This document shows positions 1-6,623 of a DNA stretch of 14,827 bases, piece after piece. The notes under the pieces are model-generated. The model was not told the origin of the DNA, made no database searches, and was given only the letters and a program-made list of their open reading frames with translations. Position numbers and translations under genes: made by a program. Numbering within the stretch: the stretch's first letter is position 1; each line of letters opens with the position of its first letter. Origin of the DNA: an uncultured Ignavibacteriota bacterium (GTDB taxonomy: Bacteria > Bacteroidota > Ignavibacteria > Tepidaquicellales > Tepidaquicellaceae); assembly GCA_937915485.1 (NCBI GenBank), contig CALGII010000075.1, forward strand, positions 1-14,827, given 5' to 3'.

Positions 1-50
1 TGTTTTATTATAAGTTAAGTCCTCTGATATTTTTTAAGCGGGACACTACT

Positions 51-92
51 GATTAATAATTAGTAATTAGTAATTAAAGCAATAGCAATTAG
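51..92 (+). repeat. Short heptamer repeat array
   Basis: Four 7-mers follow each other in register (GATTAAT, then AATTAGT twice, then AATTAAA), followed by two looser ones (GCAATAG, CAATTAG). Read in another phase on the + strand the unit is TTAGTAA. The same unit recurs in the array at 14566-14614. The rest of positions 1-169, upstream of the prenyl synthase, is AT-rich; I see no gene and no convincing promoter in it. Confidence 0.7.
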
Positions 93-169
93 GGGTTGTT
101 TTCCAACACACACCGCCCTGCCAATTCAATTTTATTACAACTTTTATTTCGGTATTTTTATTATTATAA

Positions 170-1189
170 ATGAATTTTATGAGCGCTGACGTTTCAACAT
201 CGAAAGAAAAATTTCAGGAAAGGTACAAAGCGTACAAGGACGTTATCGAAAGCAAACTCGCTGAGGTGTGCAATAAGACTGAGCCCGTTAGCCTTTACGA
301 GCCGATGAGGTACATTCTCGACGGCGGAGGCAAGCGCATACGTCCGATGCTGCTCGTGCTTTCCTGCGAGGCGGCGGGCGGCAGCGGGAATGACGCGCTT
401 GACGCGGCGGCGGCAGTCGAGATTCTTCACAATTTCACGCTCGTGCACGACGACATAATGGATAACGCCGATACGCGGCGCGGACGGGAAACGATACATA
501 AAAAATGGAACCGCGATACGGCGATTCTCGCTGGCGACGGTCTTCTCGGCTTCGCTTACAGGCTGCTTCTTAAAACGAAGTCGGCAAGAATTCAGGACGC
601 TGCGAAAGCGTTTACGGAAGCGATTATCGAGGTATGCGAGGGGCAGTCGTGGGACAAGGAGTTCGAGACACGGCAGAGCGTGAGCATCAGCGAATACATA
701 ATGATGATTGACAAGAAGACGTCGGAACTGCTTAAGTGCTGCGCCGAAATCGGAGCGCTCATAGGCGGCGGTGCTGACGGTGAAATCGATGCTCTGAAAG
801 AATACGCGCTCAACACCGGTCTGGCGTTTCAGATTCAGGACGACCTGCTGGACATTATCGCAGACGAGAAAAAGTTCGGAAAGAAAATCGGCGGCGACCT
901 GCGGGAAGGCAAAAAAACATATCTGCTTCTGAAAGCGCTGGAAACCGCGACTGACGAGGCGGACAGGGTTTTGCTGAACAGCGTGAATGAGAATAAGGGC
1001 GTGAAGAACGACGGCGACATAATCAGAATTAAAAACGTTTACGAGAAGTACGGCGTTCTGAAACACGCTTCAGGAATGGTCGAAGAATATACGTATAAAG
1101 CGAATGCTGCTCTGGATAGAATTAAAGATTCAGAGGCGAAAGAAATGCTGAAGTGGTTTTCGGATATGCTTCTGACACGAACGACGTAA
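170..1189 (+). CDS. Polyprenyl (geranylgeranyl/farnesyl-type) diphosphate synthase
   Basis: This is a trans-isoprenyl diphosphate synthase of 339 aa, a normal length for the family. It condenses isopentenyl diphosphate onto an allylic diphosphate in the cytosol to supply quinone, carotenoid or lipid precursors. The two Mg-binding Asp motifs are intact: DDIMD at residues 94-98, followed by TRRG, and DDLLD at 224-228. GGGKRIRP (52-59), GQSWDKEFE (158-166) and the GGDLREGKKT block (241-250) also fit the family. The first motif has no two-residue insertion, unlike E. coli IspA, and Phe89 lies five residues before it. In this family that favours a fairly short product such as GGPP, so I infer a GGPP/FPP synthase, but chain length cannot be settled from sequence. 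An alternative start is the ATG at 179. There is no Shine-Dalgarno sequence. It may be co-transcribed with the HPr gene 100 bp downstream. Confidence 0.93.
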   Translation: MNFMSADVSTSKEKFQERYKAYKDVIESKLAEVCNKTEPVSLYEPMRYILDGGGKRIRPMLLVLSCEAAGGSGNDALDAAAAVEILHNFTLVHDDIMDNADTRRGRETIHKKWNRDTAILAGDGLLGFAYRLLLKTKSARIQDAAKAFTEAIIEVCEGQSWDKEFETRQSVSISEYIMMIDKKTSELLKCCAEIGALIGGGADGEIDALKEYALNTGLAFQIQDDLLDIIADEKKFGKKIGGDLREGKKTYLLLKALETATDEADRVLLNSVNENKGVKNDGDIIRIKNVYEKYGVLKHASGMVEEYTYKANAALDRIKDSEAKEMLKWFSDMLLTRTT

Positions 1190-1204
1190 AAACTCTTAAT
1201 CAAG

Positions 1205-1249
1205 CTGTCATTCCGGTCCGCCGCGGCGGACTCTTAGCTGGAATGACAG
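1205..1249. repeat. REP-like double palindrome between prenyl synthase and HPr genes
   Basis: A perfect outer inverted repeat, CTGTCATTCC (1205-1214) with GGAATGACAG (1240-1249), encloses a perfect 16-bp palindrome, GTCCGCCGCGGCGGAC (1216-1231). The 8 unpaired bases 1232-1239 form a bulge. There is no following T-run, so a simple terminator is unlikely. Two other spacers (2914-2950 and 5695-5718) hold palindromes sharing the GGAATGACA flank, so this is probably one copy of an interspersed palindromic family. Confidence 0.75.
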
Positions 1250-1289
1250 TGGTGAAGTATATGTCTCAAACAGAAACCGATATCTGTAG

Positions 1290-1556
1290 ATGATAACAAA
1301 AGAACTGAAAATAGTAAATAAGGCGGGGATGCATACACGTCCGGCCTCAACACTCGTGAAGATTGCCGCGAAGTATAAGGCGGATTTTTTCATTTCGAAG
1401 GACGGCTTCGAGGTGAACGGGAAATCAATTATCGGCGTTATGACTTTAGCGGCGGAACAGGGCTCGGTGCTTGAGGGAAGGTTCGACGGTCCCGATGAAG
1501 AAGATTTGTGCAAAGAGATTTCGGAGTTCTTTGAGAGAGGGTTCGATGAACTTTGA
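1290..1556 (+). CDS. ptsH: HPr family phosphocarrier protein
   Basis: This 88-aa protein is full length for HPr. It carries the active-site histidine in GMHTRPAS (His15), which accepts phosphate from Enzyme I of the PEP:sugar phosphotransferase system. It also carries the regulatory serine in GKSIIGVMTLAA (Ser46), the target of HPr kinase/phosphorylase in organisms that have it. Numbering matches classical HPr exactly. Neither Enzyme I, HprK nor a sugar permease is in the window, so whether it serves sugar transport or a purely regulatory PTS cannot be told here. It lies downstream of the prenyl synthase, separated by a palindromic repeat, and starts 41 bp after it. No Shine-Dalgarno sequence is evident. 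Confidence 0.93.
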   Translation: MITKELKIVNKAGMHTRPASTLVKIAAKYKADFFISKDGFEVNGKSIIGVMTLAAEQGSVLEGRFDGPDEEDLCKEISEFFERGFDEL

Positions 1557-1651
1557 GTCTGCTTCGAGGAAACATGTTTGATAGATATCAAATATTAAAA
1601 ATAAAAAATCAAAAAGAGAAATAAAGAAGAAAAAATAAATTTTTGAATATA

Positions 1652-1861
1652 ATGAAAGAGATAAAATTTAAGACTAACGTAAACTGCAATCATTGCATCG
1701 CGAAAATAACTCCGTTCATGAACGATGAAAAAAGAATCGTTGAATGGAGCGTTGACATCAACAATCCCGATAAAATTCTGACGGTTAAGGGTGATGGAGT
1801 TGACGGTCAAATCGTAAAGGATACTCTCGCGAAAGCGGGCTACATTGCGGAGCAATTATAA
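1652..1861 (+). CDS. Small heavy-metal-associated (HMA) domain protein
   Basis: A 69-aa single-domain protein of the HMA/CopZ type, a ferredoxin-like fold that binds soft metals through a CxxC pair. The pair is Cys12-Asn-His-Cys15 in NCNHCIAKI. The usual GMTCxxC motif has lost its Met (Asn instead), but both cysteines remain. The C-terminal pattern, with DxxxxxLxVKG and then a helix ending LAKAGYIAEQL, is typical of the fold. I start it at the ATG at 1652; the frame also opens at a TTG at 1643, three codons earlier. A copper or other soft-metal chaperone role is likely from family knowledge. No metal-transporting P-type ATPase is nearby, so the partner is unknown. It is the last + strand gene before the convergent suf operon. 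Confidence 0.85.
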   Translation: MKEIKFKTNVNCNHCIAKITPFMNDEKRIVEWSVDINNPDKILTVKGDGVDGQIVKDTLAKAGYIAEQL

Positions 1862-2053
1862 TTCGAAAATTTTAAATTCTAAAATATACCCTTAACAATC
1901 TGCAATCTGCGACATTATCCGAATTGATATGCGTAACTTTTCAAACAATTATAAATCAAGAAATGTTATTTTGATATCGGCGTTTTAACTTTGTGATTGT
2001 TCAAGCAGCCGGCGTGTAAAGACTTTCAGGAGACCCGTCATCATTTTTGATTA
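1862..2053. other. Convergent spacer with a GC-rich patch downstream of sufT
   Basis: This AT-rich spacer lies between the 3' ends of the HMA gene and sufT. It has loose 7-mer periodicity near 1895-1915 (AATCTGC twice). A GC-richer patch at about 2003-2040 stands out. On the - strand it holds a 19-codon open frame, 2044 to 1985, starting 9 nt after the sufT stop. I do not recognise the peptide and do not claim it is translated. I see no strong intrinsic terminator for either flanking gene. Confidence 0.3.
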
Positions 2054-2392
2054 TTATATGAATCCGAGTTCGTACTTCGCTTCTTCGGACATGTTGTCGA
2101 ACGACCAGGGCGGGTCAAACGTTATTTCGACGCGCGCGTCGTGCACCATAGGATGTTCGCGCAGTTTTTCCTGCACTTCGCCGGGAAGCGTTCCGGCGAC
2201 AGGACAGGCGGGTGACGTGAGCGTCATAACAACGAGGACGTCGCCGTTCTCAGCGATGCTTATGTCGTATATGAGCCCGAGGTCGTATATGTTCACGGGT
2301 ATTTCGGGGTCATAGCAGTTCTTGAGAACCTTAATGACTTCTTCCCTCAATACTTCAGGGTCCGGATTATTTTCTTTTTTTTCTTCCTGCAT
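2054..2392 (-). CDS. sufT: SUF-associated Fe-S maturation factor (MIP18/DUF59 family)
   Basis: A 112-aa MIP18/DUF59-family protein. The family signature DPEIPVNIYDLGL spans residues 28-40, the conserved cysteine is in TSPACPVAG (Cys63), and the tail has the FDPPWSFDNMSEEAKYELG block seen in SUF-linked members. SufT-type proteins help load or transfer Fe-S clusters to client proteins, especially under high demand; the exact mechanism is less settled than for SufBCD. It is the last gene of the suf operon, 71 bp downstream of sufE, and its position supports an Fe-S role over the related PaaD function in phenylacetate breakdown. The N-terminal ~12 residues are charged and variable. Confidence 0.88.
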   Translation of the reverse strand: MQEEKKENNPDPEVLREEVIKVLKNCYDPEIPVNIYDLGLIYDISIAENGDVLVVMTLTSPACPVAGTLPGEVQEKLREHPMVHDARVEITFDPPWSFDNMSEEAKYELGFI

Positions 2393-2444
2393 ATATTTTT
2401 TATCTCTGCGCTATTCGATGCCGCTCCTGCGAAGTTAAAATGTC

Positions 2445-2479
2445 AATTGTTAATTGTTAAACGTTAATTGTTAATTGCC
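2445..2479 (-). repeat. Heptamer array overlapping the 3' end of sufE
   Basis: Five 7-mers are in register: AATTGTT at 2445, 2452 and 2466, AAACGTT at 2459, and AATTGCC at 2473. On the - strand the unit reads TTAACAA in one phase. The array runs into sufE: the stop codon (2464-2466) and the two Asn codons before it are made of repeat sequence. The rest of the sufE-sufT spacer (2393-2444) shows nothing further. Confidence 0.75.
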
Positions 2480-2889
2480 GCGTATGCGCCTGCCGCCCGC
2501 TTCATATGTTTAATCATATTCACCAGCCCATTTGAGCGCGTCGGAGACAGGTGTTCCTTCATACCGATTTTATCTATGAAAGCGAGTTCGGCATTCGCGA
2601 CGTCAGCCGGTCTCTGTCCTGAAAGGACTTTAACGAGTAGTCCCACCAGTCCTTTTGTTATAATCGCGTCGCTGTCGGCTTCGAACGTAACGCGTCCGTC
2701 TTTATAATCTGAATGCAGCCACACCTGTGATACGCATCCGGCGACCTTGTTTTCATCGGTTTTATATGCCGCGTCCATCGGTTTCAGGTTTTTCCCGAAA
2801 TCGATTATGTATTCATACTTCTCTTCCCAGTTGTCGAAGAAGGAAAACTCCTCGATTATTTCGTTCTCTATTTCAGTAATATTTTTCAC
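2464..2889 (-). CDS. sufE: SufE cysteine desulfuration (sulfur acceptor) protein
   Basis: SufE takes persulfide sulfur from the desulfurase SufS and passes it to the SufBCD scaffold. The protein is 141 aa, close to E. coli SufE. The acceptor cysteine is Cys52 in KVAGCVSQVWL. Conserved features downstream include GLVGLLVKVLSGQ and the LSPTRSNGLVNMIKHMK helix. The best start is a GTG (2889-2887); no in-frame ATG lies between it and residue 38, and a start there would lose the N-terminal helix. It lies 181 bp downstream of sufS across a repeat-rich spacer, a large gap for an operon. The last residues (Ile-Asn-Asn) are encoded in a heptamer repeat array, so the natural C-terminus may have been changed by repeat insertion or growth. 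Confidence 0.93.
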   Translation of the reverse strand: MKNITEIENEIIEEFSFFDNWEEKYEYIIDFGKNLKPMDAAYKTDENKVAGCVSQVWLHSDYKDGRVTFEADSDAIITKGLVGLLVKVLSGQRPADVANAELAFIDKIGMKEHLSPTRSNGLVNMIKHMKRAAGAYAAINN

Positions 2890-2913
2890 TTCTTTTATCT
2901 GTGTTTGTACAGG

Positions 2914-2950
2914 ATTCCTGCCAAGTCCGCCGCGAAGGACAGGAATGACA
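2914..2950. repeat. Interspersed palindrome in sufS-sufE spacer
   Basis: ATTCCTG (2914-2920) pairs with CAGGAAT (2940-2946). Inside, TCC at 2926-2928 can pair with GGA at 2937-2939 around a CG-rich loop. The right flank GGAATGACA (2942-2950) is identical to those at 1240-1248 and 5710-5718. The inner GTCCGCCGC also occurs in the 1205-1249 element. It looks like a diverged copy of the same family. Confidence 0.6.
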
Positions 2951-2969
2951 ACATAATGATTTTGCTTTG

Positions 2970-3067
2970 CTTCTAACTTCGAATTTCTAATATTTAATTT
3001 CTATCTTCCAACTACTAACTTCCGTGTTCTTTGCGTCCCGACTTGTCGGGATAACTTCTAACTTCTG
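2970..3067 (-). repeat. Heptamer array with embedded hairpin, upstream of sufE
   Basis: Eight 7-mers run in register at 2970-3025, for example CTTCTAA, CTTCGAA, TTTCTAA, CTTCCAA, CTACTAA. A perfect 7-bp hairpin, TCCCGAC (3036-3042) with GTCGGGA (3045-3051), interrupts them. CTTCTAA resumes at 3055, one base out of register. On the - strand the unit is TTAGAAG. With the palindrome at 2914-2950 this array fills most of the sufS-sufE spacer. Confidence 0.65.
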
Positions 3068-3070
3068 CTC

Positions 3071-4291
3071 TTACGATAACATTTTTTTCGCCTTTATAAC
3101 TCCATTAACAAGCGCGTCGATTTCCTCTTTCGTGTTATACATCGCGATTGACGCGCGCACCGTTCCGGGTATTCCGAAACGCTTCATAAGCGGTTCGGTG
3201 CAGTGCAGACCGGTGCGAACCGCGATTCCCATCTTGTCGAGTATCGCACCCGTATCATACGGATGAATACCGTCGAAAAGAAACGATATCACGCTCGCTT
3301 TTTCCTTCGCGTTTCCTACAAGCCGGAACCCGTCTATTTCGTTAAGTTTCGACGTTCCGTATTCCAGAAGTTCGCGCTCGTGCCCAGCAATGTTTTCAAT
3401 TCCGATTTCATTTAAATATTTTACCGCTTCCGTCATTACGATTGCTCCGGAAATGTCAGGCGTGCCCCCCTCGAATTTATACGGCAGTTCGTTGTACGTC
3501 GTTTTTTCGAACGACACGTTCTTTATCATATCTCCGCCGCCCTGATAGGGAGGCATCATATCAAGCAGTTTTTCCTTACCGTAAAGAATTCCGATTCCCG
3601 TCGGACCGTACATCTTGTGTCCCGAGAACGCGTAAAAGTCGGCGTCAAGTTCGCGAACGTCAACGTTTGTATGCTGTACCGCCTGCGCCCCGTCGATTAA
3701 AACAACCGCTCCCGCGTCGTGCGCCAGCCGTATGATTTCTCTCACGGGATTAACCGTGCCGAGAGAATTGGATATTTGATTTACGGCGACAATTTTCGTC
3801 TTAGAACTTAATAGTTTCCTGTACGCTTCGATGTCGAGTTCGCCCGAATCGTTTACCGGTATGACTTTCAGCGATGCGCCTTTTCTTTCGCACAAAATCT
3901 GCCACGGAACTATGTTTGAATGATGCTCAAGATGGGAAACAATTACCTCATCTCCCTTTCCGACAGAAACCTCTCCGTAGGACGATGCGACGAGGTTTAT
4001 CGCCTCGGTCGTACCGCGCACGAAGATTAATTCTTCGGGCTTCCCCGCATTGATAAATTCCGCAATTGTTTTTCTTGAATTTTCATAGAGTGTTGTCGCT
4101 TTGTCGCTGAGGAAATGCACGCCGCGATGGACGTTGCTGTTTTCTTCGGAATAATATTTCACGAGTGCGTCGATTACCCGTTTCGGTTTCTGTGTGGTCG
4201 CCGCGTTATCAAGATAAACGAGCCTCTTTCCGTTCACCTGAACGTCAAGTATCGGAAAATCTTTTCTTATTTTTTCTGCGTCGAACATCAT
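3071..4291 (-). CDS. sufS: SufS group II cysteine desulfurase
   Basis: A PLP-dependent enzyme of 406 aa that turns cysteine into alanine and leaves sulfur as an active-site persulfide for SufE. The PLP lysine is Lys226 in FSGHKMYGPTG, the stacking histidine is in SHLEHHSN (122-124 region), and DGAQAVQH (200-207) is the cofactor-binding stretch. The catalytic cysteine is Cys364 in RTGLHCTEP, in the short loop typical of group II enzymes that depend on SufE or SufU. The Lys226 and Cys364 numbers coincide with E. coli SufS. Two adjacent ATGs begin the frame, so the start may be one codon later. It lies 40 bp after sufD and is clearly co-transcribed. A SufE, not a SufU, follows, so SufE is the expected partner. 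Confidence 0.96.
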   Translation of the reverse strand: MMFDAEKIRKDFPILDVQVNGKRLVYLDNAATTQKPKRVIDALVKYYSEENSNVHRGVHFLSDKATTLYENSRKTIAEFINAGKPEELIFVRGTTEAINLVASSYGEVSVGKGDEVIVSHLEHHSNIVPWQILCERKGASLKVIPVNDSGELDIEAYRKLLSSKTKIVAVNQISNSLGTVNPVREIIRLAHDAGAVVLIDGAQAVQHTNVDVRELDADFYAFSGHKMYGPTGIGILYGKEKLLDMMPPYQGGGDMIKNVSFEKTTYNELPYKFEGGTPDISGAIVMTEAVKYLNEIGIENIAGHERELLEYGTSKLNEIDGFRLVGNAKEKASVISFLFDGIHPYDTGAILDKMGIAVRTGLHCTEPLMKRFGIPGTVRASIAMYNTKEEIDALVNGVIKAKKMLS

Positions 4292-4331
4292 TCAAAAATC
4301 AAAACTTTATTATAAATAAGTAAGTCAAACA

Positions 4332-5603
4332 TTATGAACTTAATTTTTCCTCAAGCCTCGCGGAGACGAGTTCTCTCATCTGTCCGAAACTTATTTCGTC
4401 TATGACCTCGCGGGCGTACGCGGAAAGCAGCATCTTGCGGGCTTCCGACTCCCCTATGCCGCGCGCGCGGAGATAGAAAATTTCATCTTCGTTTATCTGT
4501 CCGGTCGTAGCTCCGTGCGAACACTTGACGTCGTCCGCGAAGATTTCAAGTTGCGGCTTCGCGTTTGCCGAGGCTTCGTCCGAAAGAAGAATGTTGTTGT
4601 TAGTCTGGTACGCGTTCGTTTTCTGCGCGTCTTTTCTCACCATTATTTTTCCGTTGAACACCGCTGAGCCGTTCGCGTCGATTATGCCGCGGTACAGTTC
4701 GTTGCTGTGGCTCGCGGGCTTAGCGTGGTCTGCGAGAGTGTGGTTGTCAATGAACTGATTCTCCTTCGCGAGATAGAAACCGCGGAAGTAACAGTCGATT
4801 CCTTCGCCGTCGATGAGCGAGTTAAGCGTATTGCGGATGAATGCCCCGCCCCACGATATCACGCTTGAATAAAGCCTGCTCGATTTTTCCTGATGCACGG
4901 AAGTTGTACCGACGTGGAAGGATTCAATTCCGTCGTTCTGAATCTTGTTGTGATGCAGTTCGGAATTCTCCGACAGGAAAATCTCCGTAACGCAGTTCGA
5001 AACGTTCTTGTTTTCCGAATAATAAACTTCGCTGACGTCCGCGTAAGCGTTGTCCTCGAGTATAATTAGATTTCGCGTGTTTGACATCGTGTCGTTTGAA
5101 TCCGTAATGTTCAGTATGATGAGCGGCTTCTCCGGACGCGCGTTTTTCTTAACCAGAACGAAGACGCCCGCTTCGGAGAACGACGCGTTGAGAGCCGTGA
5201 ATCCGTCGGCGGCCGCAAGCGCGGATTTGCCGTAGTGATTCTTCACGGCAGCGCTCTTGATGTTTTTCGCGTCGAATAAATTGCCGATAATAATTTTGCT
5301 GTCTGTGTTGTGAATCTTCGAGAGTTCGCCGTTGTAATGTCCGTTGTGGATTACGATGACGTTTGCATCGAAATTATACTCCTTGTATTTTTCGATTTCC
5401 TTTCTTCCGATTGCCGAATCCGTACGGACAGTGAAAGAGCCGTTCGTTATCGGCGCGATGTTAGTGAACCGCCATTCTTCGTTCTTCTTCGCCGGAAAAC
5501 CAACGCTCTCGAATGCGGCTATCGCCTCATCGCGGGCGATGCCCGGCGTGAGTGTCTTCTCCAGTTCTTTGTATTCCGATATTAATTTTGATTTTAAATC
5601 CAT
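4332..5603 (-). CDS. sufD: SufD subunit of the SufBCD Fe-S assembly complex
   Basis: SufD pairs with SufB to form the scaffold on which SufC drives de novo Fe-S assembly. The protein is 423 aa, normal for SufD. The C-terminal core motif FADDVKCSHGATTGQI contains Cys361 and His363, matching the conserved Cys-x-His pair of E. coli SufD that lies at the SufB-SufD interface, where the cluster is thought to form. The following EDEIFYLRARGI helix is also typical. The N-terminal part is helical and less conserved, with NEEWRFTNI near residue 37-45 as in other SufD proteins. It starts 241 bp downstream of sufC across a spacer full of repeats and ends 40 bp before sufS. Confidence 0.95.
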   Translation of the reverse strand: MDLKSKLISEYKELEKTLTPGIARDEAIAAFESVGFPAKKNEEWRFTNIAPITNGSFTVRTDSAIGRKEIEKYKEYNFDANVIVIHNGHYNGELSKIHNTDSKIIIGNLFDAKNIKSAAVKNHYGKSALAAADGFTALNASFSEAGVFVLVKKNARPEKPLIILNITDSNDTMSNTRNLIILEDNAYADVSEVYYSENKNVSNCVTEIFLSENSELHHNKIQNDGIESFHVGTTSVHQEKSSRLYSSVISWGGAFIRNTLNSLIDGEGIDCYFRGFYLAKENQFIDNHTLADHAKPASHSNELYRGIIDANGSAVFNGKIMVRKDAQKTNAYQTNNNILLSDEASANAKPQLEIFADDVKCSHGATTGQINEDEIFYLRARGIGESEARKMLLSAYAREVIDEISFGQMRELVSARLEEKLSS

Positions 5604-5694
5604 TCTTTGAAAGCAATTTTAAATTGCAAATTTTAAATTTCTATTGCTGCTTCGCAACTCTGTAACCTTTTAAATATCAGTGTTTCGCTTATGG

Positions 5695-5718
5695 ATTCCC
5701 GCTTCCGCGGGAATGACA
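5695..5718. repeat. Interspersed hairpin in sufC-sufD spacer
   Basis: ATTCCCGC (5695-5702) and GCGGGAAT (5707-5714) form a perfect 8-bp stem with a TTCC loop, followed by GACA. No T-run follows on either strand, so it does not look like an intrinsic terminator. The flank GGAATGACA (5710-5718) matches the palindromes at 1205-1249 and 2914-2950. The nearby stretch 5610-5640 also shows 7-bp periodicity based on TAAATT. Confidence 0.7.
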
Positions 5719-5750
5719 AAATAGTAAACATTGAATATTATATCTTTTTA

Positions 5751-5834
5751 CTACTAACTACTAGATTCTAGATTCTAGATTCTAACTTCTTGATTCTTCA
5801 TTCTTGATTCTAACTTCTTGATTCTTGATTCTCG
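5751..5834 (-). repeat. Twelve-unit heptamer array upstream of sufD
   Basis: Twelve consecutive 7-mers stay in strict register over 84 bp, with + strand consensus [CA]T[TA]CT[AT][AG]. Units include CTACTAA, ATTCTAG (twice), ATTCTAA, CTTCTTG and ATTCTTG. A 21-bp segment starting at 5778 recurs at 5806, a 28-bp shift or four units. Although it is 5' of sufD in transcription order, the array lies next to the 3' end of sufC, 10 bp beyond its stop. Confidence 0.85.
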
Positions 5835-5844
5835 TTCCTCCTCA

Positions 5845-6594
5845 CTAAACCACTTCTTCCTTTATCCAGTCATATCCTTCATCTTCGAGTTGAAGCGCGA
5901 GTTCTTTAGTTCCTGACTTCACTATCTTGCCTTTGTAAAGAACGTGAACGAAGTCGGGGACAATATAGTCGAGCAACCTCTGGTAGTGAGTAATCACGAT
6001 GAAAGCGTTGTCCTTGTTCCGTAACTTGTTAACTCCGTTAGCCACGATTTTAAGCGCGTCTATATCGAGACCCGAATCTGTTTCGTCGAGTATTCCGAGT
6101 TTCGGTTCGAGCATTGCCATCTGAAAAATTTCATTCCGCTTCTTTTCGCCGCCTGAAAATCCGACGTTGACGTATCTCTTCGCGAGTTCGGGGTCAAGTT
6201 CAACAAGCGCGGCTTTATCCTTCAGGCGTTTCAGGAATTCGCCCGCTGTCATCGGGTCCTGCCCTTTCGATTTCCTGATTTCATTGAGAGCGGTCTTCAT
6301 AAAATTCGTCGTTGTCACGCCCGGAATTTCCACGGGATACTGGAACGCGAGGAATATTCCTTCGCGCGCCCTGTCTTCCGCTGAAAGTTCGAGAAGATTC
6401 TGCCCGTTGTACAGGACCTCGCCCGCGGTCGCCTCGTATCCATCTTTTCCCGTCAGCACCGAAGCGAGCGTCGATTTTCCCGAACCGTTCGGACCCATAA
6501 TCGCGTGCACTTCGCCGGGCTTCACTTCAAGGTTAATGCCGTTCAGAATTTCCTTGTTTTCAATCTTTGCTTTTAAGTTCTTTATCGATAACAT
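5845..6594 (-). CDS. sufC: SufC ATPase of the SufBCD Fe-S assembly complex
   Basis: A 249-aa ABC-type ATPase that dimerises on binding ATP and reshapes SufB-SufD during cluster assembly. It is soluble, not a transporter. Walker A is GPNGSGKST (34-42, Lys40), the signature is FSGGEKKRNEI (146-156), Walker B is LGILDETDSGLD with Asp170-Glu171, and the switch histidine is His203 in ITHYQRL. The ETDSGLD D-loop and the FQYPVEIPGV Q-loop region are hallmarks of SufC over ordinary ABC importers. It begins 29 bp after sufB, in the same operon. Confidence 0.97.
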   Translation of the reverse strand: MLSIKNLKAKIENKEILNGINLEVKPGEVHAIMGPNGSGKSTLASVLTGKDGYEATAGEVLYNGQNLLELSAEDRAREGIFLAFQYPVEIPGVTTTNFMKTALNEIRKSKGQDPMTAGEFLKRLKDKAALVELDPELAKRYVNVGFSGGEKKRNEIFQMAMLEPKLGILDETDSGLDIDALKIVANGVNKLRNKDNAFIVITHYQRLLDYIVPDFVHVLYKGKIVKSGTKELALQLEDEGYDWIKEEVV

Positions 6595-6623
6595 TTTATA
6601 TAAGTAATTTTAATTTTTGATTA

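Noticed and set aside
194..1066. Long - strand open frame (290 aa) opposite the prenyl synthase
   Set aside because: It is antisense to a clear conserved gene, has no recognisable motifs and reads like a frame shadow.
1205..1249. Intrinsic terminator of the prenyl synthase gene
   Set aside because: The stem is strong but no T-run follows on either strand, and the same flank recurs at other palindromes, so a repeat family explains it better.
1577..1592. Intrinsic terminator after the HPr gene (TTTGATA/TATCAAA hairpin)
   Set aside because: The stem is almost all A-T with a 2-nt loop and no T-run follows.
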